From assembly GCA_010365175.1 (NCBI GenBank), contig JAAFGW010000226.1, positions 1 to 5,062 of the forward strand: 5,062 nt of DNA. The letters run 5' to 3'. A program made the position numbers and the translations under genes. The DNA is from Sulfuriferula multivorans (GTDB lineage Bacteria > Pseudomonadota > Gammaproteobacteria > Burkholderiales > Thiobacillaceae). Positions 1 to 5,062 of this stretch are shown here, piece by piece (within the stretch, counting starts at the first letter, position 1; every line of letters starts with the position of its first letter). The notes beneath the pieces are model-generated. The model was not told the origin of the DNA. It did not search any database and was given only the letters and a program-made list of their open reading frames with translations.

Positions 1-190
1 ATTCGGCAACAAAGGCGACCACCAGTTTGTCTTGTCGCAGGGTTGATGCCGTATCGGCCAGCCGCAGGGTCCGTTCGGCATCGATACCATGCTGCCGGTC
101 CAGCCAGTCGGCATAGTCCGTAATCGCTGTCGCCAGCTTCATTCGCCGTTCGCTGTAGTCGGCAACTTCCTGTTCCAGGTGGAAACTCAT
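1..190 (-). CDS. Dynamin-family GTPase, N-terminal fragment (cut by window edge)
   Basis: Only the first 63 codons are present; the frame runs off the left edge. It starts at ATG 190-188 and is open throughout. The peptide begins MSFHLEQEVADYSERRMKLA, continues as a polar, probably helical stretch, and ends with LRQDKLVVAFVAE at residues 51-63. In bacterial dynamin-like proteins found beside proC/yggT in Betaproteobacteria, this motif directly precedes the P-loop (typically FSRGKSE...). The last base in the window fits a Phe codon next, but the P-loop itself is not visible, so the GTPase call is inference from recalled family similarity. Such proteins are large GTPases associated with membrane remodelling or genome surveillance in other bacteria; the role here is unknown. 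The start lies 25 bp after the DUF167 stop on the same strand, suggesting it is the distal gene of the operon. No good Shine-Dalgarno is visible: the upstream spacer is A-rich. Confidence 0.65.
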   Translation of the reverse strand, partial: MSFHLEQEVADYSERRMKLATAITDYADWLDRQHGIDAERTLRLADTASTLRQDKLVVAFVAE

Positions 191-215
191 GTTTTATTGA
201 TTTTTTCGATAGCCA

Positions 216-506
216 TTAAACAAGCACCCGCCAAGGTATTTCGACACCGCACACCGCCACGGTTTTCTGCCTGGAAGTCTCTCCGCTAACCAAACGCACC
301 TTTGACTTGGGCACTCCCCATTGCGCAGCCAACCAGGCCAACAAATGCGCATTCGCTTTATTATCGACAGCGGGTGCGGCAATCTTTAGTTTCAGCCGCC
401 CACCGTGTTCGCCGACCACAACGGTCAGCTTGGCACCCGGCTGCACATGCAGTTCCAGCCGCCATTCCGCGCCGTGGCGTTGCGCCCAAACCGGGGGCCT
501 GCTCAC
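216..506 (-). CDS. yggU: DUF167 / UPF0235 family protein (YggU-like)
   Basis: A small basic protein of the DUF167 (YggU/UPF0235) family, a compact alpha/beta fold of unknown biochemical function. Family hallmarks are visible in order: LHVQPGAK, GGRLKLKIAAPAVDNKANAH, LAAQWGVPKSKVRLVSGETS and a basic RQKTVAV strand. These match the usual QPGAK...APPVDGKAN...F.V....V.L..G..SR.K pattern. The start is uncertain because no ATG is available. Candidates are TTG at 527, TTG at 512 and GTG at 506, giving 103, 98 and 96 residues. GTG 506 is preferred because relatives begin only a few residues before the conserved Trp. TTG 527 would overlap yggT by 14 bp, and TTG 512 sits one base after the yggT stop. 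None has a strong Shine-Dalgarno, so translation probably depends on coupling to yggT. The stop is TAA at 218-216, followed after 25 bp by the dynamin-like gene. Confidence 0.9.
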   Translation of the reverse strand: MSRPPVWAQRHGAEWRLELHVQPGAKLTVVVGEHGGRLKLKIAAPAVDNKANAHLLAWLAAQWGVPKSKVRLVSGETSRQKTVAVCGVEIPWRVLV

Positions 507-513
507 GCTCAAG

Positions 514-1089
514 TCAGAGGGCGGCAAGCAGCGCCCGTTCCATTGCCATAATCGGCACCATCAGAACCAGCTGACACAGGATAAACAACACCAGCGGCGT
601 CAGGTCAACATTGGATATCATCGGGATAAAGCGCCGCAACGGCTGTAGAAAGGGCTCTGACAACGCATACACCACGGGAACCAGAGGCGTATTGGCGTTC
701 ACCCAGGACAATACCGCCCGAACCAGGGTGAGGCCGATAATCAGATACACCGTGAGGCTCAACAACCGCACCCCCCCCAAACCGAGCATAACTCCCCAGA
801 CACTACTTCCTGCCAACGCGAAGGGGTAACCGTTGAGCCAGTAGATGGCGACCACCACGGCAATCTCAACCAGAAGCGCAAGCAGCACACAGGCCCAGTC
901 CAGGCCAAACAGACCCGGCACCAAACGGCGCAGCGGCTTCACCGCAAAGTCGGTGATCGCCACGATGAATTCAGCAAAGGGATTGCGAAATGGCACCCTG
1001 AATAGCTGCATCATGAAACGCAACAGCACCGCAATAACAAACAGATTGCCCAATGTTTGCAGCAGAAAAGCCAGCGCACCCGAAATCAT
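514..1089 (-). CDS. yggT: YggT family integral membrane protein
   Basis: A 191-residue inner-membrane protein with the two-repeat architecture of the YggT family. Repeat 1 (about residues 24-75) carries RFMMQLFRVPFRNPFAEF, TDFAVKPLRRLVP and a following hydrophobic helix. Repeat 2 (about 123-173) carries VRAVLSWVNANTPLVP, SEPFLQPLRRFIP, then NVDLTPLVLFILCQ. Hydrophobic segments near 5-23, 64-85, 97-122 and 162-182 suggest four main membrane spans. YggT proteins have been linked to osmotic-stress tolerance in enterobacteria, but no activity is established. ATG 1089-1087 overlaps the proC TGA by 4 bp (ATGA), a classic translational-coupling junction; no strong Shine-Dalgarno is seen. An uninterrupted run of eight G on the coding strand (window 771-778, residues L104-V107) lies between the two repeats and could be a slippage site. 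The frame is intact here and the length fits the family. Confidence 0.95.
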   Translation of the reverse strand: MISGALAFLLQTLGNLFVIAVLLRFMMQLFRVPFRNPFAEFIVAITDFAVKPLRRLVPGLFGLDWACVLLALLVEIAVVVAIYWLNGYPFALAGSSVWGVMLGLGGVRLLSLTVYLIIGLTLVRAVLSWVNANTPLVPVVYALSEPFLQPLRRFIPMISNVDLTPLVLFILCQLVLMVPIMAMERALLAAL

Positions 1090-1901
1090 GCGAGCCGGCC
1101 CAATTCGTCACCCAACTCAGCGCTACGACGGCTTGCGGCTTCCACCGCCTGGCCTATGGCGAGATTGACCGCTGCCGATTCCAGCGCTTGTACGCCACGT
1201 TCGGTCGTGCCGCCTTTGGACGTGACGCGTGCGCGCAGTACGCCCGGTTCTTCACCCGATTCCAACGCCAGTTTGGCCGCTCCAAAAAACGTGCGCAGTG
1301 CCAGTTGACGCGCCGTAGCCGGGGGCAGACCCTGTGCCACCGCAGCGGCTTCCAGCGCTTCGATGCAATAAAAAACATACGCCGGGCCGCTACCAGAAAC
1401 AGCCGTCACCGCATCCAGTTGTGGCTCCTCTTCTACCCACACCACGCCCCCCACGGCTCGCAACACCGCTTCGGCTTGTGAGCGTGCAGCAAGGCTGACC
1501 GCAGCAGGTGCAAACAGACCCGTCATGCCGGCCTGCACCAGCGCGGGGGTATTGGGCATGGCACGGACGATGCGCTCATGCCCACCCAGCCAACGAGAAA
1601 GGTCTGCTACCCGGACTCCGGCTGCGATTGAGACCACCAACTGGCCGGCTAACCGGGACGTCAGCATGGCCGCCACCTGAGGCAGGATTTGTGGCTTCAC
1701 TGCCAGCACGATCAGGGCATGTAACCGCGCCTGTGACACATCCGAGTGCGTGACCACGCCGAAGCGCGCGCCCAGTTGTGCTCGTGCATCAGCATTGACC
1801 TCCACCACTTCGATGTCAGTGGGCTGGGTGCCACTGGCAACCAGGCCGCCAATGATGGCTGCAGCCATGTTTCCGCCGCCGATAAAACTGATTTTATGCA
1901 T
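1086..1901 (-). CDS. proC: Pyrroline-5-carboxylate reductase
   Basis: ProC catalyses the last step of proline synthesis, the NAD(P)H-dependent reduction of 1-pyrroline-5-carboxylate to L-proline, in the cytoplasm. The 271-residue product matches the usual length of about 270. It starts MHKISFIGGGNMAAAIIGG, giving the N-terminal Rossmann glycine motif at residues 7-12. Other landmarks are AVKPQ (67-71), VSIAAGV (90-96), MPNTPA (115-120, dinucleotide-binding region), AVSGSGPAYVF (167-177) and the C-terminal signature VTSKGGTTERGV (226-237). The start is ATG 1901-1899. The frame stays open upstream to 2021, but the conserved N-terminus begins exactly at this Met and the extension overlaps yggS. 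The sequence GAGAGGA lies about 9 bp upstream, a good ribosome-binding site inside the end of yggS. One base separates the yggS stop from this ATG, and the proC stop overlaps the yggT start. Confidence 0.97.
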   Translation of the reverse strand: MHKISFIGGGNMAAAIIGGLVASGTQPTDIEVVEVNADARAQLGARFGVVTHSDVSQARLHALIVLAVKPQILPQVAAMLTSRLAGQLVVSIAAGVRVADLSRWLGGHERIVRAMPNTPALVQAGMTGLFAPAAVSLAARSQAEAVLRAVGGVVWVEEEPQLDAVTAVSGSGPAYVFYCIEALEAAAVAQGLPPATARQLALRTFFGAAKLALESGEEPGVLRARVTSKGGTTERGVQALESAAVNLAIGQAVEAASRRSAELGDELGRLA

Positions 1902-1902
1902 G

Positions 1903-2601
1903 CTACTTAATCCTCTCACCAAATAATGCTGTTCCGACGCGCACAATCGTCGCGCCCTCAAGTATGGCTGCTTCCAGGTCAGCCGACATCCCCATCGACA
2001 GAGTGTCGAGGGTGTGGCCACGCGAATTCAGGGCATCGAATGCCAGGCGCACGTGCCGAAACGCAGCGCGTTGGGCATCCCTATCCGCCATGGGTGCCGG
2101 AATGGCCATCAAGCCGCGCAGCTGTAATCGCGGCAGCGCGGCCACCGCTTCGGCCAGTTCAGGCAACGCTGAAACCGCGACGCCGCTCTTACTCGTTTCG
2201 CCACTCACATTGACCTCAATGCAGACTTGCAGAGGAGGCAAGTCGGGCGGCCGCTGGGTGGATAAACGCTCAGCGATTTTCAGTCGATCAACACCATGCA
2301 CCCAGCTGAAATGTTCGGCAATTGCCCGTGTCTTGTTACTTTGTATGGGCCCAATAAAATGCCATACCAAGGGCAAATCGACCAATTGCACCTGTTTGTC
2401 CAATGCTTCCTGCACATAATTTTCACCGAATTCCCGCTGGCCGCAAGCAGCCAGGTCGCGCACCGCTGCCGCATCGCAGGTTTTGCTAGCAGCTATCAAG
2501 CTGACCGTTTTATCCTCACGTCCAGCCTCCGTTGTTGCGCGTGCGATCTGCAACTGCACAGCGTGCAGTCGACTTTCCGGGGTCAAATGTGGAAGCGTCA
2601 T
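1903..2601 (-). CDS. yggS: YggS family PLP-binding protein (PLP homeostasis protein)
   Basis: A PLP-binding protein of the YggS/PLPHP family, which carries pyridoxal phosphate on a single-domain TIM barrel and buffers vitamin B6 and amino-acid pools rather than catalysing a known reaction. The 232-residue length is typical. The PLP Schiff-base lysine is K40 in LIAASKTCDAAAV. Other conserved elements are FGENYVQEAL (58-67), WHFIGPIQSNKT (80-91), VNVSGETSKSGV (130-141), RGLMAIP (162-168) and SMGMSADLEAAI with GATIVRVGTALFG near the end, forming the phosphate-binding region. ATG 2601-2599 is preferred over an in-frame TTG at 2613, because this Met gives the family's usual N-terminal length; the Shine-Dalgarno is weak in either case. 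It is the first gene of the leftward cluster, divergent from pilT, and ends one base before proC. The yggS-proC pairing links PLP balance with amino-acid synthesis in many bacteria. Confidence 0.96.
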   Translation of the reverse strand: MTLPHLTPESRLHAVQLQIARATTEAGREDKTVSLIAASKTCDAAAVRDLAACGQREFGENYVQEALDKQVQLVDLPLVWHFIGPIQSNKTRAIAEHFSWVHGVDRLKIAERLSTQRPPDLPPLQVCIEVNVSGETSKSGVAVSALPELAEAVAALPRLQLRGLMAIPAPMADRDAQRAAFRHVRLAFDALNSRGHTLDTLSMGMSADLEAAILEGATIVRVGTALFGERIK

Positions 2602-2622
2602 TATAAGGCTCAAGTTTGCACG

Positions 2623-2650
2623 TTTACGGGCCGTTATCTATTGCGATAAT
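2623..2650 (+). promoter_or_regulatory. Candidate sigma70-type promoter for pilT-pilU
   Basis: TTTACG at 2623-2628 and GATAAT at 2645-2650 are separated by 16 bp. They match the -35 consensus at 4 of 6 positions and the -10 at 5 of 6. Transcription would begin near 2657, leaving a leader of about 33 nt before the pilT start. This is pattern matching only, in the one AT-rich intergenic stretch of the window. Confidence 0.4.
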
Positions 2651-2661
2651 TATCGGTTAAA
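2633..2661 (-). promoter_or_regulatory. Candidate promoter for the yggS-proC-yggT operon
   Basis: Read leftward, TTTAAC (2661-2656) and GATAAC (2638-2633) have a 17 bp spacer. The match is modest: 3 of 6 for the -35 and 4 of 6 for the -10. Transcription would start near 2626, about 25 nt before the yggS ATG. It overlaps the candidate pilT promoter on the other strand, so the two would probably interfere if both are real. Confidence 0.25.
2644..2655. repeat. 12 bp perfect palindrome in the divergent promoter region
   Basis: CGATAATTATCG is a perfect 12 bp inverted repeat with no spacer. It covers the candidate -10 box of pilT and lies in the spacer of the candidate yggS promoter. Its position fits an operator for a dimeric regulator acting on both clusters, but it is short and AT-rich, so chance is possible and no regulator is identified. 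Confidence 0.4.
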
Positions 2662-2689
2662 ACTCCATCCAATACTGAGCGAGGCATGC

Positions 2690-3733
2690 GTGGATATTTC
2701 TGAATTGCTGGCTTTTGCTGTCAAGAACAAAGCTTCTGACTTACACCTTTCGGCCAGTCTGCCGCCCATGATCCGGGTCAACGGCGACATCCGCCGCATC
2801 AATCTGCCACCGATGGATCACAAAGATGTCCATCGCATGGTGTATGACATCATGAACGACAGCCAGCGCAAAGTGTACGAAGAAACGCTGGAACTCGATT
2901 TCTCATTTGAAATCCCCTCGCTGGCACGCTTTCGCGTCAACGCGTTCAATCAGCAGAATGGCGCAGGTGCTGTGTTCCGTACGATTCCGTCGAAAGTGCT
3001 CACGCTGGAAGAATTGAACTGCCCTCCCATTTTCAAGGAAATCGCCAATCAGCCCCGAGGTATTGTGCTCGTCACCGGGCCAACTGGCTCAGGCAAGTCA
3101 ACCACCTTGGCGGCAATGATGGATTTCGTCAACGAGAATGAATACGCACATATTCTCACCGTCGAAGACCCGATTGAATTCGTACATCAGAGCAAAAAAT
3201 GCCTGATCAACCAGCGTGAAGTCGGTCCGCATACCTTGTCGTTCAACAATGCCCTGCGTTCGGCGCTACGTGAAGATCCAGACGTCATTCTGGTGGGCGA
3301 ATTGCGCGATCTGGAAACCATCCGCCTCGCCCTGACTGCAGCTGAAACCGGCCACCTCGTATTCGGCACACTGCACACCTCGTCCGCAGCAAAAACCATC
3401 GACCGTATCGTTGACGTGTTTCCGGCTGCGGAAAAAGAAATGGTGCGCTCGATGTTGTCCGAATCCCTGCGCGCAGTCATCTCGCAAACCTTGCTTAAAA
3501 CCAAGGACGGAAACGGTCGTGTCGCCGCACACGAAATCATGATCGGCACGCCGGCGATCCGCAACCTGATCCGTGAAGGCAAGGTCGCACAAATGTATTC
3601 GGCGATCCAGACCGGCGGCAACATCGGCATGCAGACGCTCGACCAGAATCTGCAGGATCTGGTGAAACGCAACATCATTGCCTCCGGTGTTGCCCGCAAC
3701 GCCGCACAAAATAAAGATTCATTCCTGGGTTGA
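2690..3733 (+). CDS. pilT: Type IV pilus retraction ATPase PilT
   Basis: PilT is the hexameric cytoplasmic motor that disassembles the type IV pilus, powering twitching motility, surface sensing and DNA uptake. The 347-residue product has the PAS-like N-terminal domain (about 1-110; starts MDISELLAFAVKNKASDLHL, includes FRVNAFNQQNGAGAVFRTIP) and a RecA-like ATPase core. Visible motifs are Walker A GPTGSGKST (130-138), Asp box TVEDPIEF (157-164), Walker B VILVGELRD with Glu204 (199-207) and His box TGHLVFGTLH (220-229). The C-terminal AIRNLIREGK (289-298), the retraction-specific motif of PilT, separates it from the PilB extension ATPase. The start is GTG 2690: the open frame extends upstream to 2483, but family members begin at MDI, and GAGG at 2681-2684 gives a ribosome-binding site 5 bp away. 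An upstream ATG at 2686 is out of frame. It is divergent from yggS and followed after 9 bp by pilU. Confidence 0.97.
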   Translation: MDISELLAFAVKNKASDLHLSASLPPMIRVNGDIRRINLPPMDHKDVHRMVYDIMNDSQRKVYEETLELDFSFEIPSLARFRVNAFNQQNGAGAVFRTIPSKVLTLEELNCPPIFKEIANQPRGIVLVTGPTGSGKSTTLAAMMDFVNENEYAHILTVEDPIEFVHQSKKCLINQREVGPHTLSFNNALRSALREDPDVILVGELRDLETIRLALTAAETGHLVFGTLHTSSAAKTIDRIVDVFPAAEKEMVRSMLSESLRAVISQTLLKTKDGNGRVAAHEIMIGTPAIRNLIREGKVAQMYSAIQTGGNIGMQTLDQNLQDLVKRNIIASGVARNAAQNKDSFLG

Positions 3734-3742
3734 GGACTAACC

Positions 3743-4870
3743 ATGAATTCCGAAAAAACCGTCCACGATCTGTTGCGCCTGATGCTGGCAAAGAATGCCT
3801 CTGACCTTTTCCTCACCGCCGGCTTTCCACCCGCCATCAAGGTCGATGGCAAGATTACGCCCGTGTCGAACCAGACACTGACCCCGGCGCACACCAGTGA
3901 ATTGGCGCGTTCAATCATGAACGATCGGCAGTGGAAGGATTTTGAAGAAACCAACGAATCCAACTTCGCAATCAGCCCGCCTGAAATTGGTCGTTTCCGG
4001 GTCAACGTCTTCGTGCAGCAGGCGCGCATCGGTATCGTGATGCGTACGATCAACACGGTCATTCCAAAGATGGAAGACCTGAACCTGCCACCGGTCCTGA
4101 AAGACGTGGCCATGATCAAACGCGGACTGGTGATCTTCGTCGGTGGAACGGGTACAGGTAAGTCGACCTCACTGGCGGCGATGGTGGGGTACCGTAACCA
4201 GAATGCCTGTGATCACATCATCACGGTGGAAGACCCGATCGAGTATGTGCACGAGCACCGCAAATCGATCATCACCCAGCGTGAGGTCGGCATCGACACC
4301 GATAACTGGTTCTCGGCACTTAAAAACACGCTACGTCAGGCACCTGATGTCATTCTGATTGGTGAGATTCGTGACCGCGAGACCATGGAATATGCCATCG
4401 CTTTTGCCGAAACTGGTCACCTGTGCCTGTCGACCCTGCACGCCAACAGCGCCAACCAGGCACTCGACCGCATCATCAACTTTTTCCCGGACGAAAAGCG
4501 GGCGCAGTTGCTGATGGACTTGTCATTGAACCTTAAATCCTTCATCTCGCAGCGCCTGCTGCCGCGCAAGGGAACAACCGGCCGTGTCGCTGCAATCGAA
4601 ATTCTGCTCAACTCACCACTGATTTCCGATTTGATCTTCAAGGGCAACGTCCACGGAATCAAGGAAATCATGTCGAAGTCGCGCGAACTCGGGATGCAGA
4701 CCTTTGACCAGGCGCTGTTCGATCTGTATGAAGCGGGCATGGTGACTTACGAAGATGCACTCAGGAACGCCGACAGCCTCAACGATCTGCGCCTGCAGAT
4801 CAAACTGCACGGCAATGAGGCCAAGGGCCGCGACATGATGTCCGGGTTGGACCACCTGGATATCGTTTAA
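3743..4870 (+). CDS. pilU: PilT-like retraction ATPase PilU
   Basis: PilU is a paralogue of PilT that works with it as an accessory retraction ATPase, raising retraction force. In several species it can act only when PilT is present. The 375-residue product has an N-terminal domain (KNASDLFLTAGFPPAIKVDG near 17-36; RFRVNVFVQQ 84-93) and an ATPase core. Motifs are Walker A GGTGTGKST (134-142), Asp box TVEDPIEY (161-168), Walker B VILIGEIRD with Glu208 (203-211) and His box TGHLCLSTLH (224-233), all apparently intact. In place of the PilT motif AIRNLIRE it has LISDLIFKGN (293-302), and after MQTFDQALFDLY it carries the longer C-terminal tail typical of PilU. ATG 3743 is preceded by GAGGA at 3732-3736, which overlaps the pilT TGA with a 6 bp spacer, so the pair is almost certainly cotranscribed and translationally coupled. 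The stop is TAA at 4868-4870. Confidence 0.96.
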   Translation: MNSEKTVHDLLRLMLAKNASDLFLTAGFPPAIKVDGKITPVSNQTLTPAHTSELARSIMNDRQWKDFEETNESNFAISPPEIGRFRVNVFVQQARIGIVMRTINTVIPKMEDLNLPPVLKDVAMIKRGLVIFVGGTGTGKSTSLAAMVGYRNQNACDHIITVEDPIEYVHEHRKSIITQREVGIDTDNWFSALKNTLRQAPDVILIGEIRDRETMEYAIAFAETGHLCLSTLHANSANQALDRIINFFPDEKRAQLLMDLSLNLKSFISQRLLPRKGTTGRVAAIEILLNSPLISDLIFKGNVHGIKEIMSKSRELGMQTFDQALFDLYEAGMVTYEDALRNADSLNDLRLQIKLHGNEAKGRDMMSGLDHLDIV

Positions 4871-5011
4871 GGCCTAGTGTCGTGAATTAGAAATGTCGCA
4901 ACATGAAACGGCGTCTTTTACCCGACAGCCTGATGGCTTGGGCACAGGTTCCGCATGGCTGCGTTACTCGTCGTTGCCATAGAGCAAGCTATGTCGCCTC
5001 CTCGCGCCTTG

Positions 5012-5027
5012 CCACGCGAGAGCGTGG
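5012..5027. other. GNRA-tetraloop hairpin
   Basis: CCACGC and GCGTGG form a perfect 6 bp stem closed by GAGA, a stable GNRA loop when read on the plus strand. Its right arm is shared with the larger stem starting at 5023, so the two folds exclude each other. Confidence 0.4.
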
Positions 5028-5058
5028 TTGTTGCCGACTTGTCGGCTTTACAACCACG
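5023..5058. terminator. Long two-tier hairpin, possible transcript end for pilTU
   Basis: An outer 9 bp stem (5023-5031 with 5050-5058) encloses an inner GCCGAC-TT-GTCGGC (5033-5046), separated by a small asymmetric internal loop. The inner hairpin is followed only by TTTA, so it is a weak match to an intrinsic terminator. It could instead be part of a repeat element, or act as a 3' stabiliser of the pilTU mRNA. No better terminator is seen between pilU and the edge. Confidence 0.3.
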
Positions 5059-5062
5059 GCCT

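Larger units (their letters stand above)
4876..5062. repeat. Structured intergenic sequence, probable dispersed repeat element
   Basis: The 192 bp after pilU contain no convincing gene but many short inverted repeats. These include AGCC-TGAT-GGCT (4927-4938), CATAG/CTATG around a 6 nt loop (4978-4993), CTCGCG/CGCGAG (5001-5020), CCACGC-GAGA-GCGTGG (5012-5027) and a 9 bp stem 5023-5031 with 5050-5058 enclosing GCCGAC-TT-GTCGGC. The stretch around 4957-5012 resembles, from memory only, an intergenic sequence recurring in betaproteobacterial genomes; copy number cannot be tested here. GGCCT occurs at both 4871-4875 and 5058-5062, which could be a target duplication or chance. A leftward frame is open from the right edge to a stop at 4918-4920, but it looks like a by-product of the repeat rather than a gene. 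Confidence 0.4.

Noticed and set aside
191..215. Possible terminator between DUF167 and the dynamin-like gene
   Set aside because: The 25 bp spacer is A/T-rich but has no stable inverted repeat before the A/T run. It is better read as an operon spacer.
1053..1481. 142-codon plus-strand open frame
   Set aside because: It is opposite proC and the start of yggT, with an Arg/His-rich low-plausibility translation. No family is recognised.
1902..2021. 40-codon N-terminal extension of proC
   Set aside because: It overlaps the conserved C-terminal coding region of yggS. The Rossmann-fold N-terminus begins at Met 1901, with a good GAGAGGA site upstream.
2296..2649. 117-codon plus-strand open frame
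   Set aside because: It is antisense to yggS and ends in the promoter region, with no family resemblance.
2483..2689. 69-codon upstream extension of the pilT frame
   Set aside because: It overlaps yggS on the other strand and crosses the intergenic promoter region. PilT proteins start at MDI, which is encoded by GTG 2690 here.
3187..4119. 310-codon open frame on the minus strand across pilT and pilU
   Set aside because: It lies antisense to two well-supported ATPase genes, has a composition driven by their codon bias, resembles no known family and has no ribosome-binding site. It is treated as a shadow frame.
1..5062. CRISPR arrays, tRNA or rRNA genes, transposase genes
   Set aside because: No regularly spaced direct repeats, cloverleaf-like segments, rRNA-like sequence or transposase motifs were seen on either strand.

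Overview
The window reads as a chromosomal housekeeping segment from a betaproteobacterium, possibly from the Rhodocyclales or Nitrosomonadales. This rests on protein-level similarity recalled for these families, moderate-to-high GC, and the gene order proC-yggT-DUF167-dynamin next to pilT-pilU. No genus can be named from the sequence alone.

Layout. Two gene clusters diverge from an intergenic region of about 90 bp (2602-2689). Leftward on the minus strand run yggS (PLP homeostasis protein), proC (pyrroline-5-carboxylate reductase), yggT (integral membrane protein), a DUF167/YggU protein, and the first 63 codons of a probable dynamin-like GTPase cut by the left edge. These genes are packed with gaps or overlaps from 1 bp to about 25 bp and look like one operon. 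Rightward on the plus strand run pilT and pilU, the two type IV pilus retraction ATPases, separated by 9 bp and with the pilU Shine-Dalgarno overlapping the pilT stop. The last 192 bp (4871-5062) hold no convincing gene. They contain a dense set of inverted repeats that looks like an intergenic repeat element and may also serve as the pilU transcript end.

How the genes relate. PilT and PilU are cytoplasmic hexameric motor ATPases that depolymerise the pilus for twitching motility and DNA uptake. YggS and ProC share PLP/amino-acid (proline) metabolism. YggT and DUF167 are conserved companions of unclear biochemical role. The neighbourhood of yggS/proC/yggT/yggU beside pilT/pilU is a long-known conserved arrangement in Beta- and Gammaproteobacteria, so the core is ordinary.

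I did not find a clear undescribed system. The parts worth a second look are the structured 3' element after pilU, the G8 tract inside yggT, the palindrome lying in the overlapping divergent promoters, and the dynamin-like gene attached to the proC operon.
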